In this document: positions 1-9,679 of the stretch, one piece after another
Layout of the letters: each line of letters begins with the position of its first letter
How positions within the stretch are numbered: position 1 is the stretch's first letter
DNA from: Edwardsiella hoshinae NBRC 105699 = ATCC 33379
GTDB taxonomy: Bacteria; Pseudomonadota; Gammaproteobacteria; Enterobacterales; Enterobacteriaceae
Direction: 5' to 3'
Assembly (NCBI RefSeq): GCF_000474215.1
Contig: NZ_BAUC01000021.1
Location: forward strand, 98,174 to 162,173
Length of the DNA: 64,000 nucleotides
Position numbers and translations under genes: made by a program
Notes under the pieces: generated by a model
Seen by the model: the letters and a program-made list of their open reading frames with translations, nothing else
Databases searched by the model: none
Told to the model about the DNA's origin: nothing

Positions 1-367
1 GTTGCAAGGCACTCAGCTCGCTATGGAACACCAATGCCAGCCACACCAATAGCGCCAGCATGTAGATCTGAAACAGCATGACCCCCATCGACATCACCGA
101 GGTCAGGCTGTAGTGCAGCATCAACGTCCAGAATGTCCAGGGACGCGCCAGATGGAAGATCAAGATCAACAGCCCCAACATGACCGAGCCGGGCGCCAGC
201 CATAAGGTGACGCGCATCAGCGCGCTCTGACTCTCCCCAGCTCCCGGCGTGCTACGACGCAGCACGATCGCCAAGACCACCAGCCCCGAGGAGATACCGA
301 TCAGAAACAGGTACACGGCGATCGGCCAGTCCCACACTAGCGACGGAAAATGAAACGGCGATGTCAT
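1..367 (-). CDS. nrfD: NrfD, quinol-oxidising membrane subunit of formate-dependent nitrite reduction (5' part only)
   Basis: This is the N-terminal part of a polytopic membrane protein; the gene runs off the left edge, so only about 122 codons are present. The ATG overlaps the nrfC stop codon in an ATGA junction, which implies translational coupling. The visible protein begins MTSPFHFPSLVWDWPIAVYL and alternates hydrophobic helices with short basic loops, as expected of the NrfD/PsrC family. NrfD is thought to take electrons from menaquinol and pass them through NrfC and NrfB to NrfA in the periplasm. The call rests on position after nrfABC and on the membrane character. Confidence 0.9.
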   Translation of the reverse strand, partial: MTSPFHFPSLVWDWPIAVYLFLIGISSGLVVLAIVLRRSTPGAGESQSALMRVTLWLAPGSVMLGLLILIFHLARPWTFWTLMLHYSLTSVMSMGVMLFQIYMLALLVWLALVFHSELSALQ

Positions 368-1035
368 TGCGTCACCTCCCCGTAACGAAATGGTATACGA
401 TACAGCTTGGGACGGGTGCCGAGCGCTAACTTGTAGCGATAGGTCGGCTGGCTACGCAGCAGGCGACTCACGGTGCTGTTGGGATCGTCCAGGTTGCCAA
501 AGGTCAACGCCTGGGTCGGGCAGGCCAGCACGCAGGCTGGCGCCTTCCCCGCCTTCAGGTTGGTCTTGCGACAGAAGTCGCACTTATCCGCCGTCTTGCT
601 GACCGGGTGGATAAAGCGCACCCGGTAAGGACAGGCGGCGATACAGTACTGACAGCCGACGCACAGATCGGCATCGACGTCGATGATGCCGCTAGCGGCA
701 TCGCGAAACGACGCCCCCGTCGGACAGACCTCGACGCAAGGTGGCGAGTCACAATGCTGGCAGGAGTGGCGAAAGAAACGGTACTTCACCTCGGGGAAAC
801 GACCGATGGGGTCGCTGCGCAGGATCTCCAGACGGGAGACGCCCGCCGGTACCTGATTGACCTCGCGACACGCCTCCATACACGCGCTACAACCGATACA
901 GCGCGTCTCGTCATACACCATTCCCAGCCGGACGCCCTGTGACGTCGTCGTAGCGGCTACCACCCGCGGCAAGATGCCGCCGGACAGGGCCATTGCCCCC
1001 ACCCCGGCGATAAAGCGGCGACGCGAGCAACTCAT
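364..1035 (-). CDS. nrfC: NrfC, four-cluster ferredoxin-like subunit
   Basis: Iron-sulfur electron carrier of the nitrite ammonification pathway, predicted to work with NrfD on the periplasmic side. The N-terminus carries a twin-arginine type signal (SRRRFIAG, residues 4-11) followed by a hydrophobic stretch, so folded export by Tat is likely. Four cysteine groups for [4Fe-4S] clusters are visible, starting near C46 (CIGCSACMEAC), C92 (CQHCDSPPCVEVC), C125 (CVGCQYCIAAC) and C152 (CDFC, then CVLAC). The 223-residue length is normal for NrfC. It overlaps nrfB upstream and nrfD downstream by 4 bases each, so the three are translated from one message. Confidence 0.96.
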   Translation of the reverse strand: MSCSRRRFIAGVGAMALSGGILPRVVAATTTSQGVRLGMVYDETRCIGCSACMEACREVNQVPAGVSRLEILRSDPIGRFPEVKYRFFRHSCQHCDSPPCVEVCPTGASFRDAASGIIDVDADLCVGCQYCIAACPYRVRFIHPVSKTADKCDFCRKTNLKAGKAPACVLACPTQALTFGNLDDPNSTVSRLLRSQPTYRYKLALGTRPKLYRIPFRYGEVTQ

Positions 1036-1631
1036 GGCTGTGGCTCCTTAGCCGGCGTTGCCGACGGCAGGGTCAACGTCACCGCCGCGCCATCGAAGGC
1101 CGGGTTATTCTGCTGCTGGCGGTGGCAATCGACGCACAGCGTGATACGCGCACGCTCGCTCAACCGGATGACCGGATCGACGGCAGGATGGGCGCGATGA
1201 CAGGCGGCGCAGGTGACATTCGTCAGATGCACGTCATGCGGCCAGAAGGCCTTCTGTAGCTTCTCCGGCAGGTGACAGGAGAGGCACACACTGTTCTGCT
1301 GTGCCGCACTGTGACCATCGCGGTTGAAGCGCATCACATCCGGCGCGCCATCGCGATGCGTCTCCAACGACACATTACCGTGACAGTTGGTGCAACTGAT
1401 GGCCTGTTGGCTATTGGGGTTCAACTCCTGCGCGTGACGCCCATGCAGGGCATCCTGCGGCTGTTTATGACAATCCAGGCAAGCCTGGTTCGGGTCGCGT
1501 TGCGCCGCGACCTCCGCCGAGGCGGCCGACACGGCACCGGGCGTAGCCTGCGCTACGGCCAATGATGGGGCAGTCAGCGCCAGACTTCCGAGCAGCACCC
1601 CAACGCTAAAAAACGAACGCAGTCGGTTCAT
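1032..1631 (-). CDS. nrfB: NrfB, pentahaem periplasmic cytochrome c
   Basis: Small multihaem cytochrome that carries electrons from NrfCD to the NrfA nitrite reductase. Five CxxCH haem-binding motifs are visible (CLDCH, CTNCH, CLSCH, CAACH, CVDCH), the number expected for NrfB. An N-terminal signal peptide (MNRLRSFFSVGVLLGSLALT) directs Sec export. The ATG at 1631 is preferred over one six codons upstream because a GGAG ribosome site lies just before it. It follows nrfA by about 43 bases and overlaps nrfC. Confidence 0.95.
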   Translation of the reverse strand: MNRLRSFFSVGVLLGSLALTAPSLAVAQATPGAVSAASAEVAAQRDPNQACLDCHKQPQDALHGRHAQELNPNSQQAISCTNCHGNVSLETHRDGAPDVMRFNRDGHSAAQQNSVCLSCHLPEKLQKAFWPHDVHLTNVTCAACHRAHPAVDPVIRLSERARITLCVDCHRQQQNNPAFDGAAVTLTLPSATPAKEPQP

Positions 1632-1674
1632 GATGACTCCATCTGCCATGCCCCGCTAACGCGGGGCCGTGGGG

Positions 1675-3129
1675 TTAATTATCCAGACGCCCGGCGCTAC
1701 GCGCCTGAGCTTCCCACTCGGGAACAACCGTGTTCAGGAAGCGCTGCTTCTCGTCGCTCATCTGCGGCATAGTCATCCCCAGCGCCTGCTGGGCCAGTGC
1801 CTTGGTAGAAATATCCGGCAGCACGACCGGCTCATTGACCCCATGGCGCGCCAAGACACGCACCAACTGGGTACGCGCGTTAGCGGCCTTATCCAACGCG
1901 CTGCCCAGCATGTGCAACGCCACATCCGGCGCATGCATCTGCACCCCATGAGAGGCGATGGCGAAATCCCAACGCCATTGGGCATGACGGATATCCGTCA
2001 GGATCGGCTGCATCTCGGCCTCGTTAGCGCCGGCGGCCCAAGCGGCCTTAGCCTCGAAGTGCGCCCGTACCAACTGATCCTCCGCCTTCAGCTTGAGATC
2101 CTGGATGTCTTGCTTACGCTTGGCCACGGTCTGCTGCAAGGTAGCCTTATCCTGGGTGTGGCAACTGCGGCAGGTCTGCTCGAAGTTATCGAAGGGATTA
2201 CCGATCTTGTGGCTGGTGTAGCGCTTACCCTCGGCATTCTGTACCTTGGGCATGTGGCAATCGACGCAAGAGACATTATTCTGGCCGTGGATCCCGACGC
2301 GCCAGGTCTCATATTCGGGGTGCTGCGCCTTTAACATCGGCGCCTTAGAGAGCGGGTTCAGCCAATCGGTGAAGCCAATACCGTCGTAATAGGCCTCGAT
2401 CTCATCGACCTGGGTCCCTTTATCCCAAGGCAGCTTGACGAGCTTCTCCTTGCCAGAGAAGTAGTACTCCACGTGACACTGACCGCACACCATGGCTTGC
2501 TGATCGAAGCGGTTACCCCGCTCGAAAGGCTTGCCGATTGCCGCTAGGGCGCGTACCGCATAGGGACGCGACAGGTGCAAGGCCGGTTTTCCGGCGGCGA
2601 ACTCGGCCGATGCGGTGTTGTGGCAATCGGCGCAGCCCAGCGCGTTAACGATCTGCGGCCCGCCGCTCGCCCAGGTACCGTGGTAGTAGGCATCCTCGCC
2701 CTGTTCGGCGATCACCCGCGCCACGTCGGGGCTCTTACAACTCCAACAGGCCATCGGCTGCGGGCCATCCTCGGGCTTCATCGGCGCGCCAGTGCGCAGC
2801 GTCTCACGCACATCGGTCAGCGCATAGGCATGCCCGCGCGGCTTGTTATAGTCTTTAGCGAAAGCGTAACCGGCCCACAGGATCACCAGACGCGGATCTT
2901 CGGCCAAGGCATCGGTGCGCTCGGCCTGTTCGCGGGTCGCCAGCCAAGAGGCGTATTGATCCGGATGGATAGCGGCGAAACGATCATTGCGCGCCTCCAC
3001 CACCTCGCCGACAGGCTGTGTCGCCGGCTTGTCCTTGTCTACAGCGTCAGCGGCCGACACCCCCCAGCCCCATACGCCTAACACCACCCCGCACACTATC
3101 CGTTGTAGTGCCTTGCTTACCTTGCTCAT
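1675..3129 (-). CDS. nrfA: NrfA, periplasmic cytochrome c552 nitrite reductase (ammonia-forming)
   Basis: Catalytic subunit that reduces nitrite to ammonium with six electrons during anaerobic respiration. The hallmark active-site haem motif CWSCK, with lysine replacing histidine, is present, followed by four ordinary CxxCH motifs (CADCH, CGQCH, CVDCH, CRSCH). That gives the five haems of NrfA. A Sec signal peptide ending near VSAADA is clear. The ATG at 3129 is chosen because a GGAGCG ribosome site precedes it; it gives 484 residues, close to the E. coli protein. An in-frame start 24 codons upstream exists but would place extra residues before the signal peptide. It is the first gene of nrfABCD. 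Confidence 0.97.
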   Translation of the reverse strand: MSKVSKALQRIVCGVVLGVWGWGVSAADAVDKDKPATQPVGEVVEARNDRFAAIHPDQYASWLATREQAERTDALAEDPRLVILWAGYAFAKDYNKPRGHAYALTDVRETLRTGAPMKPEDGPQPMACWSCKSPDVARVIAEQGEDAYYHGTWASGGPQIVNALGCADCHNTASAEFAAGKPALHLSRPYAVRALAAIGKPFERGNRFDQQAMVCGQCHVEYYFSGKEKLVKLPWDKGTQVDEIEAYYDGIGFTDWLNPLSKAPMLKAQHPEYETWRVGIHGQNNVSCVDCHMPKVQNAEGKRYTSHKIGNPFDNFEQTCRSCHTQDKATLQQTVAKRKQDIQDLKLKAEDQLVRAHFEAKAAWAAGANEAEMQPILTDIRHAQWRWDFAIASHGVQMHAPDVALHMLGSALDKAANARTQLVRVLARHGVNEPVVLPDISTKALAQQALGMTMPQMSDEKQRFLNTVVPEWEAQARSAGRLDN

Positions 3130-3335
3130 AAGCGCTCCATCCACCGTGATATATCTGCCTGGTAGCCAAACCGGGCAGATTAGGCTTAACACAGCGCGCA
3201 TCCTTGGGCGTGATGAGGAAAATAATTGTCAGCTCGGAGTAAACAGCTCATGGCGGCATAAATAACGGCATGCTGCCCACTCAAGATTACATGTCCCCAG
3301 CCTGCACGCGGTTTATTTTTATTATCCAGTGACGA

Positions 3336-3376
3336 TTAATAGCAAAAACCACACAAAAAATATTGTTTTCGATCAA
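3336..3376 (-). promoter_or_regulatory. Candidate FNR-dependent promoter for nrfABCD
   Basis: An FNR-like inverted repeat, TTGTT-TTCG-ATCAA, occupies 3363-3376; it matches nine of ten positions of TTGAT-N4-ATCAA. A TATTAA hexamer at 3341-3336 on the minus strand sits at the spacing expected for a class II FNR promoter starting near 3328. That start would give nrfA a leader of about 200 bases, longer than usual, so the site is only a candidate. Nitrite reduction operons are FNR-controlled in enterics. The rest of 3130-3516 shows no convincing gene. Confidence 0.4.
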
Positions 3377-3516
3377 TACAGGAAAACGCCTTATATAACA
3401 AAGAAGTATTTCGTAACTTACGCCACAGCAAGGCATGAAAAAATTATTTAATACAGGATAACGGTGCAGGAAATACGACAAAACAAATAAAAAGCAGATG
3501 GCCATTATCACAACAA

Positions 3517-3548
3517 ATAAAAAATACCCCAAGCGGGGTATTTTTTAT
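3517..3548 (-). terminator. Rho-independent terminator after the yfgJ-like gene
   Basis: A perfect stem (AAAAAATACCCC with GGGGTATTTTTT, loop AAGC) lies 24 bases past the stop codon at 3572. It has A- and T-runs on both sides, so it could act in both directions and also separates this unit from the nrf promoter region. Confidence 0.85.
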
Positions 3549-3571
3549 TTAAACAAAATAAATTACTGCCG

Positions 3572-3793
3572 TTAGCAAGGAATATAGCGAAACTGCACCT
3601 GTTTTTTCGAGATCAAGCCATGCCCTTGCTGGCAAAAATAGTCAACGGCACCGCATGCCTGCAATACTTGCAAAGGCTGTTGGCATTGTGGGCACATGGC
3701 CTCACGGCGATAGGCCTGCTGACAGGCCGGGCAAAAAAAGTGCCCGTCCTGCCAAATTAACGCCTGCTGGCACTGCGGACAGAGGTCTTGCAT
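3572..3793 (-). CDS. yfgJ: YfgJ-like zinc-ribbon protein
   Basis: Small protein of about 73 residues made of CxxC pairs: CPQC, CPAC, CPQC, then a C near residue 46 and another in the YFCQQGHGLIS segment. This is two zinc ribbons in the pattern of the YfgJ family, and the C-terminal ACGAVDYFCQQGHGLISKK resembles that family strongly. Its biochemical role is not known to me. Two adjacent ATG codons exist (3796 and 3793); the second has the better distance to the GGAG ribosome site. It lies only nine bases after the AEC transporter gene and is probably co-transcribed with it. Confidence 0.8.
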   Translation of the reverse strand: MQDLCPQCQQALIWQDGHFFCPACQQAYRREAMCPQCQQPLQVLQACGAVDYFCQQGHGLISKKQVQFRYIPC

Positions 3794-3802
3794 CATATGC
3801 TC

Positions 3803-4759
3803 CTAAATCACGCCCCATTGACGCAGGAAATAGAGACCCAGCGCCGTGGTGAAGAACGAGCCCAGGGTCGTGATGGCGATGATATTCGCTGCCAGCGTCG
3901 CATTGCCGCCCATTGCCCGGGTCATCACATAGCTCGCCGCCGCGGTCGGCGTCGAACTCAACAAGAAGATCACCCCCAGCGTAACATGACGGAAGCCAAG
4001 CAGCCAGGCACCGCCGGTCATGAATATCGGTAAGAGCACCAGCTTGGCCAATGAGGCAGAGCCGGCTACATTCGACGCCCCAAACATGGCACGCCAATCA
4101 ATGCTGGCACCGGCACACAGCAGAGCCAACGGTAAAGCCATCGCCGCGAGGAAATGGCCGGTATCCTGCACCACCTGCACCATTGGCCAGCCGCTGGCGG
4201 CCCACAGCAGACCGAGGACAATGGCGATAATCAAGGGATTCAAGGCGATACCGCGTAACAGCAGGCGCCAGCCGATCCCCTGTTGACTGTCGCCGTACAG
4301 CGAGCGCGTCAGGGTGATCACCGACAAGACGTTAAACAGGATCACCGTCACCGCCATATATAGCGAGCCGATGGCCACCCCTTCGCTACCATAGGCGCTG
4401 GCGCAATAGGCTAGGCCGACGATCGCCGTGTTAGCACGAAAGCCGCCCTGCACAAAGATCCCCCGCTCGCGCGGATCGGCAACCAACCAGCGGGATGCCC
4501 ACTCCAACAACAAGAAGCTGAGCAGCGTTGCAGCGGCGCCATACAGCACCAAGGGCACGTTCTGGCGTAGCGAGGCTTGACTGGTGGCGATGCTAAAAAA
4601 CAGGAGACAAGGCAGAGACAGGTTAAACACCAGGCGCGTGGCACTATCACAGAAGCGGTCATCGAGCAATCGCCAGCGACGCAGCAGGATGCCGATCAGT
4701 AACATCAGCAGGTTGGGGACGGTCACGCCGAAAGCGAAGCTCCAGGTCTCCCAGGACAT
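3803..4759 (-). CDS. AEC-family (auxin efflux carrier) membrane transporter
   Basis: A 318-residue protein with about ten hydrophobic segments arranged in two halves and few charged residues in the membrane parts. That is the architecture of the AEC family (Pfam Mem_trans), which in bacteria exports organic acids such as malate or unknown metabolites. The N-terminal segment VTVPNLLMLLIGILLRR, the central charged loop and the NTAIVGLAYC segment are typical. The substrate cannot be told from sequence. It is followed at once by the zinc-ribbon gene. Confidence 0.8.
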   Translation of the reverse strand: MSWETWSFAFGVTVPNLLMLLIGILLRRWRLLDDRFCDSATRLVFNLSLPCLLFFSIATSQASLRQNVPLVLYGAAATLLSFLLLEWASRWLVADPRERGIFVQGGFRANTAIVGLAYCASAYGSEGVAIGSLYMAVTVILFNVLSVITLTRSLYGDSQQGIGWRLLLRGIALNPLIIAIVLGLLWAASGWPMVQVVQDTGHFLAAMALPLALLCAGASIDWRAMFGASNVAGSASLAKLVLLPIFMTGGAWLLGFRHVTLGVIFLLSSTPTAAASYVMTRAMGGNATLAANIIAITTLGSFFTTALGLYFLRQWGVI

Positions 4760-4813
4760 AGCACATCCTTGTTACAGGCGGGAAAGAGAGGGGAATTACG
4801 TTAACATAGCCGC

Positions 4814-4842
4814 CAAAAAAACGGGACACTTTCGTGTCCCGT
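4814..4842 (-). terminator. Rho-independent terminator after der
   Basis: Stem ACGGGACAC/GTGTCCCGT with a TTTC loop, nine bases past the der stop codon, followed on the minus strand by a run of T residues. Confidence 0.9.
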
Positions 4843-4851
4843 CTAGCGGCG

Positions 4852-6339
4852 TTACTTGGCCTTTCTCAGATGGCTCAGTAAGCGCTTACGCTTACGCATC
4901 TGGTTAGGTGTCAAAGTGTTACGCTTACCGGCGAACGGGTTATCTCCCTCTTTAAACTGGATACGGATCGGGGTCCCCATTACGTTTAACGAGCGACGGA
5001 AGTAGTTCATCAGGTAACGCTTATAGGAGTCCGGCAGATCCTTGACCTGGTTGCCATGAATGACCACGATCGGCGGATTATAGCCACCGGCGTGCGCGTA
5101 CTTCAGCTTAACGCGACGTCCACGCACCATCGGCGGCTGGTGATCATCCTGCGCCATAGTCATGATACGCGTCAGCATGGAGGTGCTGACGCGGCGGGTG
5201 GCGCTTTCGTAAGCTTCCTGAATCGACTCGAACAGGTTGCCGACCCCGCTGCCATGCAGCGCAGAAATAAAGTGGATGCGCGCGAAGTCAACAAAGCCCA
5301 GGCGCAGATCCAGCATATCTTTCACCTGCTCCTTGACCTCCAAACTCAACCCATCCCACTTGTTAACCACCACCACCAGTGAGCGCCCACTATTCAGGAT
5401 GAAGCCTAACAGCGAGAGATCCTGATCAGAGATGCCCTGGCGCGCATCGATCACTAAGAGTACCACGTTGGCGTCTTCGATCGCTTGCAGCGTCTTGATC
5501 ACCGAGAACTTCTCCACGGTGTCCGTCACCTTGCCGCGCTTACGCACCCCGGCGGTATCGATCAACACGTATTCGCGTTCATCGCGCTCCATCGGGATGT
5601 AGATGCTGTCGCGCGTGGTGCCCGGCATGTCATACACCACCACCCGATCCTCACCCAGGATGCGGTTGGTGAGTGTGGACTTACCGACGTTAGGCCGGCC
5701 AACGATGGCAATCTTAATCGGTTGACCGATCGGATCGAACGCCTCTTCTTCCGCCTCCTCGGCGGCGTCGGCCGCTTCAGCCTCCAGCGCTTCCCAGTAG
5801 GCGGCGTTCGCCTGCTCTTCGCTCAGCGCCGGTGCCGGCTCTACCTGCGGGATGAACGGCACCAGCGCGTCTTCGATCAGTTGGGTCACGCCGCGGCCAT
5901 GCGAGGCGGCGATCGGGTGTACTTCACCTAGCCCCAGCGCATAAAAGTCACCGACAGCCACATCGGCATCGATGCCATCGGTCTTATTCGCCACCAGGAA
6001 GGTCGACTTATCACGGCTACGCAGATGACGGGCGATCGCCTCGTCCGCTGGCAGCAGACCGGCACGCGCGTCGACCAGGAACAGCACGATGTCAGCTTCT
6101 TCGATCGCCAGCAGCGACTGTTCCGCCATATGGGTCTCGACGCCATTCTCGCTGCCATCGATCCCGCCGGTATCGATGATGATGAACTCGTGACCGTTTA
6201 CTTCAGCACGACCATACTTGCGATCTCGGGTTAACCCGGGGAAGTCGGCAACCAACGCATCTCGGGTGCGTGTCAACCGGTTAAATAAGGTGGATTTCCC
6301 CACATTCGGGCGCCCGACCAGCGCGACGACAGGTATCAT
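4852..6339 (-). CDS. der: Der (EngA), double-GTPase ribosome assembly factor
   Basis: Essential GTPase needed for maturation of the 50S subunit. Two tandem G domains are visible: the first with GRPNVGKST at residues 9-17, DTGGID and NKTDG; the second near residue 214 with [18 protein letters not shown] and NKWDG. A KH-like domain follows and the tail is basic ([20 protein letters not shown]). An acidic linker ([15 protein letters not shown]) joins the G domains. The 495-residue length fits the enteric protein. In Enterobacteria it usually follows bamB, as here. Confidence 0.98.
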   Translation of the reverse strand: MIPVVALVGRPNVGKSTLFNRLTRTRDALVADFPGLTRDRKYGRAEVNGHEFIIIDTGGIDGSENGVETHMAEQSLLAIEEADIVLFLVDARAGLLPADEAIARHLRSRDKSTFLVANKTDGIDADVAVGDFYALGLGEVHPIAASHGRGVTQLIEDALVPFIPQVEPAPALSEEQANAAYWEALEAEAADAAEEAEEEAFDPIGQPIKIAIVGRPNVGKSTLTNRILGEDRVVVYDMPGTTRDSIYIPMERDEREYVLIDTAGVRKRGKVTDTVEKFSVIKTLQAIEDANVVLLVIDARQGISDQDLSLLGFILNSGRSLVVVVNKWDGLSLEVKEQVKDMLDLRLGFVDFARIHFISALHGSGVGNLFESIQEAYESATRRVSTSMLTRIMTMAQDDHQPPMVRGRRVKLKYAHAGGYNPPIVVIHGNQVKDLPDSYKRYLMNYFRRSLNVMGTPIRIQFKEGDNPFAGKRNTLTPNQMRKRKRLLSHLRKAK

Positions 6340-6403
6340 TGTTGAAGCCTCTATTACGTAATCTCATCCTGCATCGCCATTTTGCGCACAGGAATATGCA
6401 GAA

Positions 6404-6437
6404 GACGAAACGGCCCCTGAGGTCATCAGGAGCCGTT
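6404..6437 (-). terminator. Possible terminator between bamB and der
   Basis: An imperfect hairpin (AACGGCCCCTGA with TCAGGAGCCGTT) lies past the bamB stop, with a second GC-rich hairpin at about 6440-6460. The T-run is weak, so it may only attenuate reading into der or stabilise the bamB message. Confidence 0.4.
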
Positions 6438-6474
6438 CCGGGCGGCGGAAAGCCGCCCTATATCATTTTATAAA

Positions 6475-7653
6475 TCAACGGGAAATGGCGTAAACGTCAC
6501 CACCGCGCGCCTGAATAATCAGGTTATCGCCTGCCACTTGGCCGGCGCTGAGCAGACCCGAACTATCCAGTTTCTGCTCCACCACCAAGCGCCCATCGTC
6601 TGGATTGATCCAGTACAGGTATCCTTCCGCATCGCCGACCACCAAGTAGCCGCGATACAGTACCGGTGCCGTCACACCACGGTGCAACAGGTCGCTATTC
6701 TTCCACAGCACCACGCCGCCGTTGATGCTCAGGGCCGCAACGCGCCCATCCTGATCAACCAGGTAAATGCGCCCGCCATCGACGATGATATTATTCACCC
6801 CGCCCATGTCGCGTTTCCAGACGATCTGGCCAGAGCGCAGATCCAGCGCCGACAGGCTGCCGTTGTAGCCCAGGGCATACACCACCCCATCGACCACCAC
6901 CGGTGTCATATCGATATCGTTAAGGCGATCGATCTCCGTCGCACCGGTCGGCTGCGCCACCCGTTGCTGCCAAATCATCTGCCCCTGTTGCAGTAAGACC
7001 GCGCTGACGCGACCATTATCGCCGCCGACGATCGCCGCGCCATAGGCGACGGCAGGTGCCGACTCGCCACGCAGCGTCAGCGATGGCATATCCAGGCTCA
7101 CGGTCCACTTGATCGTACCGTCGCTCTCATCCAACGCCTGCAACATGCCGTTGCTGGTGTGGATCAACACCAGTCCGTCACTAACCACCGGGCGAGAAAT
7201 AGCCTCACCGGCAACCGTCGTCTTCCAAGCCTCGCTGCCATCGTCGCTGTTCAGCGCATACACCACCGCGTGCTCGGAACCGACATACAACTTGCTGCCA
7301 GAGATGGTCAGCCCACCGGAGAGCAGGGCGTCGCTACGAGAGAACCAGCCGTCCTTCTCGCCCAGATTTACCGACCACAGTTTGTCACCGTTTTCGGCGT
7401 TCATCGCCATCACTAACCCCTGACGATCCGCGGCATAGATGCGGTTATCCTGATACGCCGGGCGCAGGTGGGAATAAAAATCACCGACACCGTTACCCAC
7501 CGAGCGGCTCCAGACCGTCTGCGGCGTAAACTGGTTTTCCACCTGCGGTAACGGCGCCATCACTACCGTATCCGTCTCGCCGCTAAACCAGGAGCATCCG
7601 CTCAGCATGGTTGCTGACAGTAAGCCGACCAGGAGCGTTTTACGCAATTGCAT
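6475..7653 (-). CDS. bamB: BamB, outer-membrane protein assembly lipoprotein
   Basis: Periplasmic lipoprotein of the BAM complex that helps insert beta-barrel proteins. A lipoprotein signal with lipobox LSGC is visible (cysteine near residue 20). The body contains repeated PQQ-like beta-propeller strands, such as GDKLWSVNLGEKDG, DGTIKWTV and SGQIVWKRD, which form the eight-bladed propeller. The 392-residue length matches the family. yfgM lies 11 bases upstream and the genes are likely one transcript. Confidence 0.97.
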   Translation of the reverse strand: MQLRKTLLVGLLSATMLSGCSWFSGETDTVVMAPLPQVENQFTPQTVWSRSVGNGVGDFYSHLRPAYQDNRIYAADRQGLVMAMNAENGDKLWSVNLGEKDGWFSRSDALLSGGLTISGSKLYVGSEHAVVYALNSDDGSEAWKTTVAGEAISRPVVSDGLVLIHTSNGMLQALDESDGTIKWTVSLDMPSLTLRGESAPAVAYGAAIVGGDNGRVSAVLLQQGQMIWQQRVAQPTGATEIDRLNDIDMTPVVVDGVVYALGYNGSLSALDLRSGQIVWKRDMGGVNNIIVDGGRIYLVDQDGRVAALSINGGVVLWKNSDLLHRGVTAPVLYRGYLVVGDAEGYLYWINPDDGRLVVEQKLDSSGLLSAGQVAGDNLIIQARGGDVYAISR

Positions 7654-7664
7654 CGATTATCCCC

Positions 7665-8285
7665 TTAGCTGGATAAATTATTCAGTTTCATCCGCAGTAG
7701 CGCCTGCAATGACTGAGAGGCCCCCTCTGCCAGCCCTTTGCTGTAGGCCTCACGCGCACCCTTGGCGTCGCCCTTCTTCAGCAACACATCGCCGCGTACA
7801 TCCTGTGCCAACGCCTGCCATCCTTTAGCGGTAACGCCATCCAAGGTCTTCAGCGCGGCATCCAGTTGGTTATCCTGTAGTTGTACCCGAGCCAGGCGCA
7901 GATCGCTCAACGCTTTCAGGTTTTCATCCTGCGCCTGCCCTGCCGCCCAGGCTAACTGGCTCTGCGCCTTGCCAAACTCGGCCTTATCGACTTCGTATTG
8001 TGCCAACTGGAGCGCCGCCAGGACGCCATAGTTATTGGCGTTCTCTTTGATGAAGGCCTCGCTCAGGGCGATCCCATCCTGCTTGCCGCCGTTCAACGCC
8101 TCGCTGGCCTGCTGGTAAGATTGAGAAGCCTGCGCCATACCGGCTTGTTGATGGTTAACCCAATAACGCCAGCCAAACAGTGCGCCGACGCCGATCACCA
8201 CCCCGACCACCAGCGTTTTACCATACTCTCGGAAGAAATGGCGGATGGCATCAACCTGTTCGTTCTCTGTGCTATAGACTTCCAC
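7665..8285 (-). CDS. yfgM: YfgM, membrane-anchored TPR-like protein
   Basis: A 206-residue protein with a short cytoplasmic N-terminus (MEVYSTENEQVDAIRHFFRE), a single transmembrane helix at about residues 24-42 and a periplasmic alpha-helical TPR-like domain. In E. coli YfgM associates with the SecYEG/PpiD translocon and modulates the Rcs response. The ATG at 8285 lies 13 bases past the hisS stop codon, and bamB follows 11 bases later, so it sits inside a hisS-yfgM-bamB unit. Confidence 0.94.
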   Translation of the reverse strand: MEVYSTENEQVDAIRHFFREYGKTLVVGVVIGVGALFGWRYWVNHQQAGMAQASQSYQQASEALNGGKQDGIALSEAFIKENANNYGVLAALQLAQYEVDKAEFGKAQSQLAWAAGQAQDENLKALSDLRLARVQLQDNQLDAALKTLDGVTAKGWQALAQDVRGDVLLKKGDAKGAREAYSKGLAEGASQSLQALLRMKLNNLSS

Positions 8286-8298
8286 TGTTTCTTACTCC

Positions 8299-9573
8299 TT
8301 AGCCCAACATGGTCGCCAGCAATTGTGCGGCCTGATCCTGCGCCACGCTTTGCTGCTCGCCGCTCGCCAGGCACTTCACATTCACCTGACCGCTCTGCAC
8401 TTCGCTTTCGCCCAGCACGAGGGCAATGCGAGCCCCCCACTTGTCGGCTCGCGCGAACTGCTTCTTAAAGTTACCGCCGCCGTAATTGGTCATCAGACGC
8501 AGTTGCGGCAAAGCATCGCGCAACTGCTCGGCCAGACGCATCGCCGCACTCTGCGTCCCCTCGCCGACGGCGATCAGGTAGGCATCCACCGTACGCTGCG
8601 GCAGGAAATCCGGATTCACCGCCTGAACCAACAGCACTAAGCGCTCCAGTCCCATGGCGAAACCGACCGCCGGTGTCGCATGGCCGCCCAGTTGTGCCAC
8701 CAGGCCGTCGTAACGGCCACCAGCACAGACGGTACCCTGCGCTCCCAGGCTATTGGTCACCCACTCAAACACGGTACGGTTATAGTAGTCCAAACCACGC
8801 ACCAGCCGCTCATTCACCGTGTAGGCGATGCCCGCGTCATCCAGCAGGCGGCACAGTCCGGCAAAGTGGCTACGAGACTCCTCGTCCAGATAATCCGACA
8901 ACCGCGGCGCATCGTTCAGCAACGCCTGCACCTCCGGATTTTTGGAGTCCAGCACGCGCAACGGGTTGCTGTACATGCGGCGCTTGCAGTCTTCGTCCAG
9001 TTGCTCTTTATACTGCTCCAGGTAAGCCACCAGGGCGTCGCGGTAGTTAGCGCGCGCCTCCAGCGAGCCGATGGAGTTCAGCTCCAACGCTACGTGATCG
9101 GCGATACCCAGCACTTTCCACCAACGGGCGGTCATCATGATGATTTCAGCATCGATATCCGGACCGGCGAGGCCAAACACCTCTGCCCCCAACTGATGGA
9201 ACTGGCGATAACGCCCCTTCTGCGGGCGTTCGTGACGGAACATCGGCCCGATGTACCACAGACGCTGCTCCTGATTGTACAGCAGACCATGCTCGATCCC
9301 GGCGCGTACGCAGCCGGCGGTACCTTCCGGACGCAGCGTCAGGCTATCGCCATTGCGGTCTTCGAAGGTATACATTTCTTTCTCAACCACATCGGTCACT
9401 TCGCCGATGGCGCGTTTGAATAACGGGGTCTGCTCTACAATCGGCAAACGGATCTCGCTGTAGCCGTAGCTGGCCAGCACCTGCTTGAGCGCCGCCTCGA
9501 TCGGCTGCCACAGCGCCGTGTCTGCCGGCAGATAGTCGTTCATGCCACGAATGGCCTGGATATTCTTAGCCAC
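8299..9573 (-). CDS. hisS: Histidyl-tRNA synthetase
   Basis: Class II aminoacyl-tRNA synthetase that charges tRNA-His. Motif 2 ([17 protein letters not shown]), the histidine-A loops ([15 protein letters not shown]) and motif 3 (GFAMGLERL) are all present, with an anticodon-binding domain at the C-terminus. The 424 residues match the enteric enzyme. Its ATG lies 106 bases after ispG. Confidence 0.98.
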   Translation of the reverse strand: MAKNIQAIRGMNDYLPADTALWQPIEAALKQVLASYGYSEIRLPIVEQTPLFKRAIGEVTDVVEKEMYTFEDRNGDSLTLRPEGTAGCVRAGIEHGLLYNQEQRLWYIGPMFRHERPQKGRYRQFHQLGAEVFGLAGPDIDAEIIMMTARWWKVLGIADHVALELNSIGSLEARANYRDALVAYLEQYKEQLDEDCKRRMYSNPLRVLDSKNPEVQALLNDAPRLSDYLDEESRSHFAGLCRLLDDAGIAYTVNERLVRGLDYYNRTVFEWVTNSLGAQGTVCAGGRYDGLVAQLGGHATPAVGFAMGLERLVLLVQAVNPDFLPQRTVDAYLIAVGEGTQSAAMRLAEQLRDALPQLRLMTNYGGGNFKKQFARADKWGARIALVLGESEVQSGQVNVKCLASGEQQSVAQDQAAQLLATMLG

Positions 9574-9679
9574 GTCAACTCTCTATGTAATTTGCAAAAA
9601 CTGGCCCGATTATAGAGGCAACGCTAGTTCCTCTTCAACGCGGGCAGACTGCGGCACCGCCGACGCGGCGCCGCGTATG

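Noticed and set aside
3287..3532. A short hydrophobic minus-strand open frame between yfgJ and nrfA
   Set aside because: Lies over the candidate FNR site and terminator, has no ribosome site and an AT-driven hydrophobic composition.
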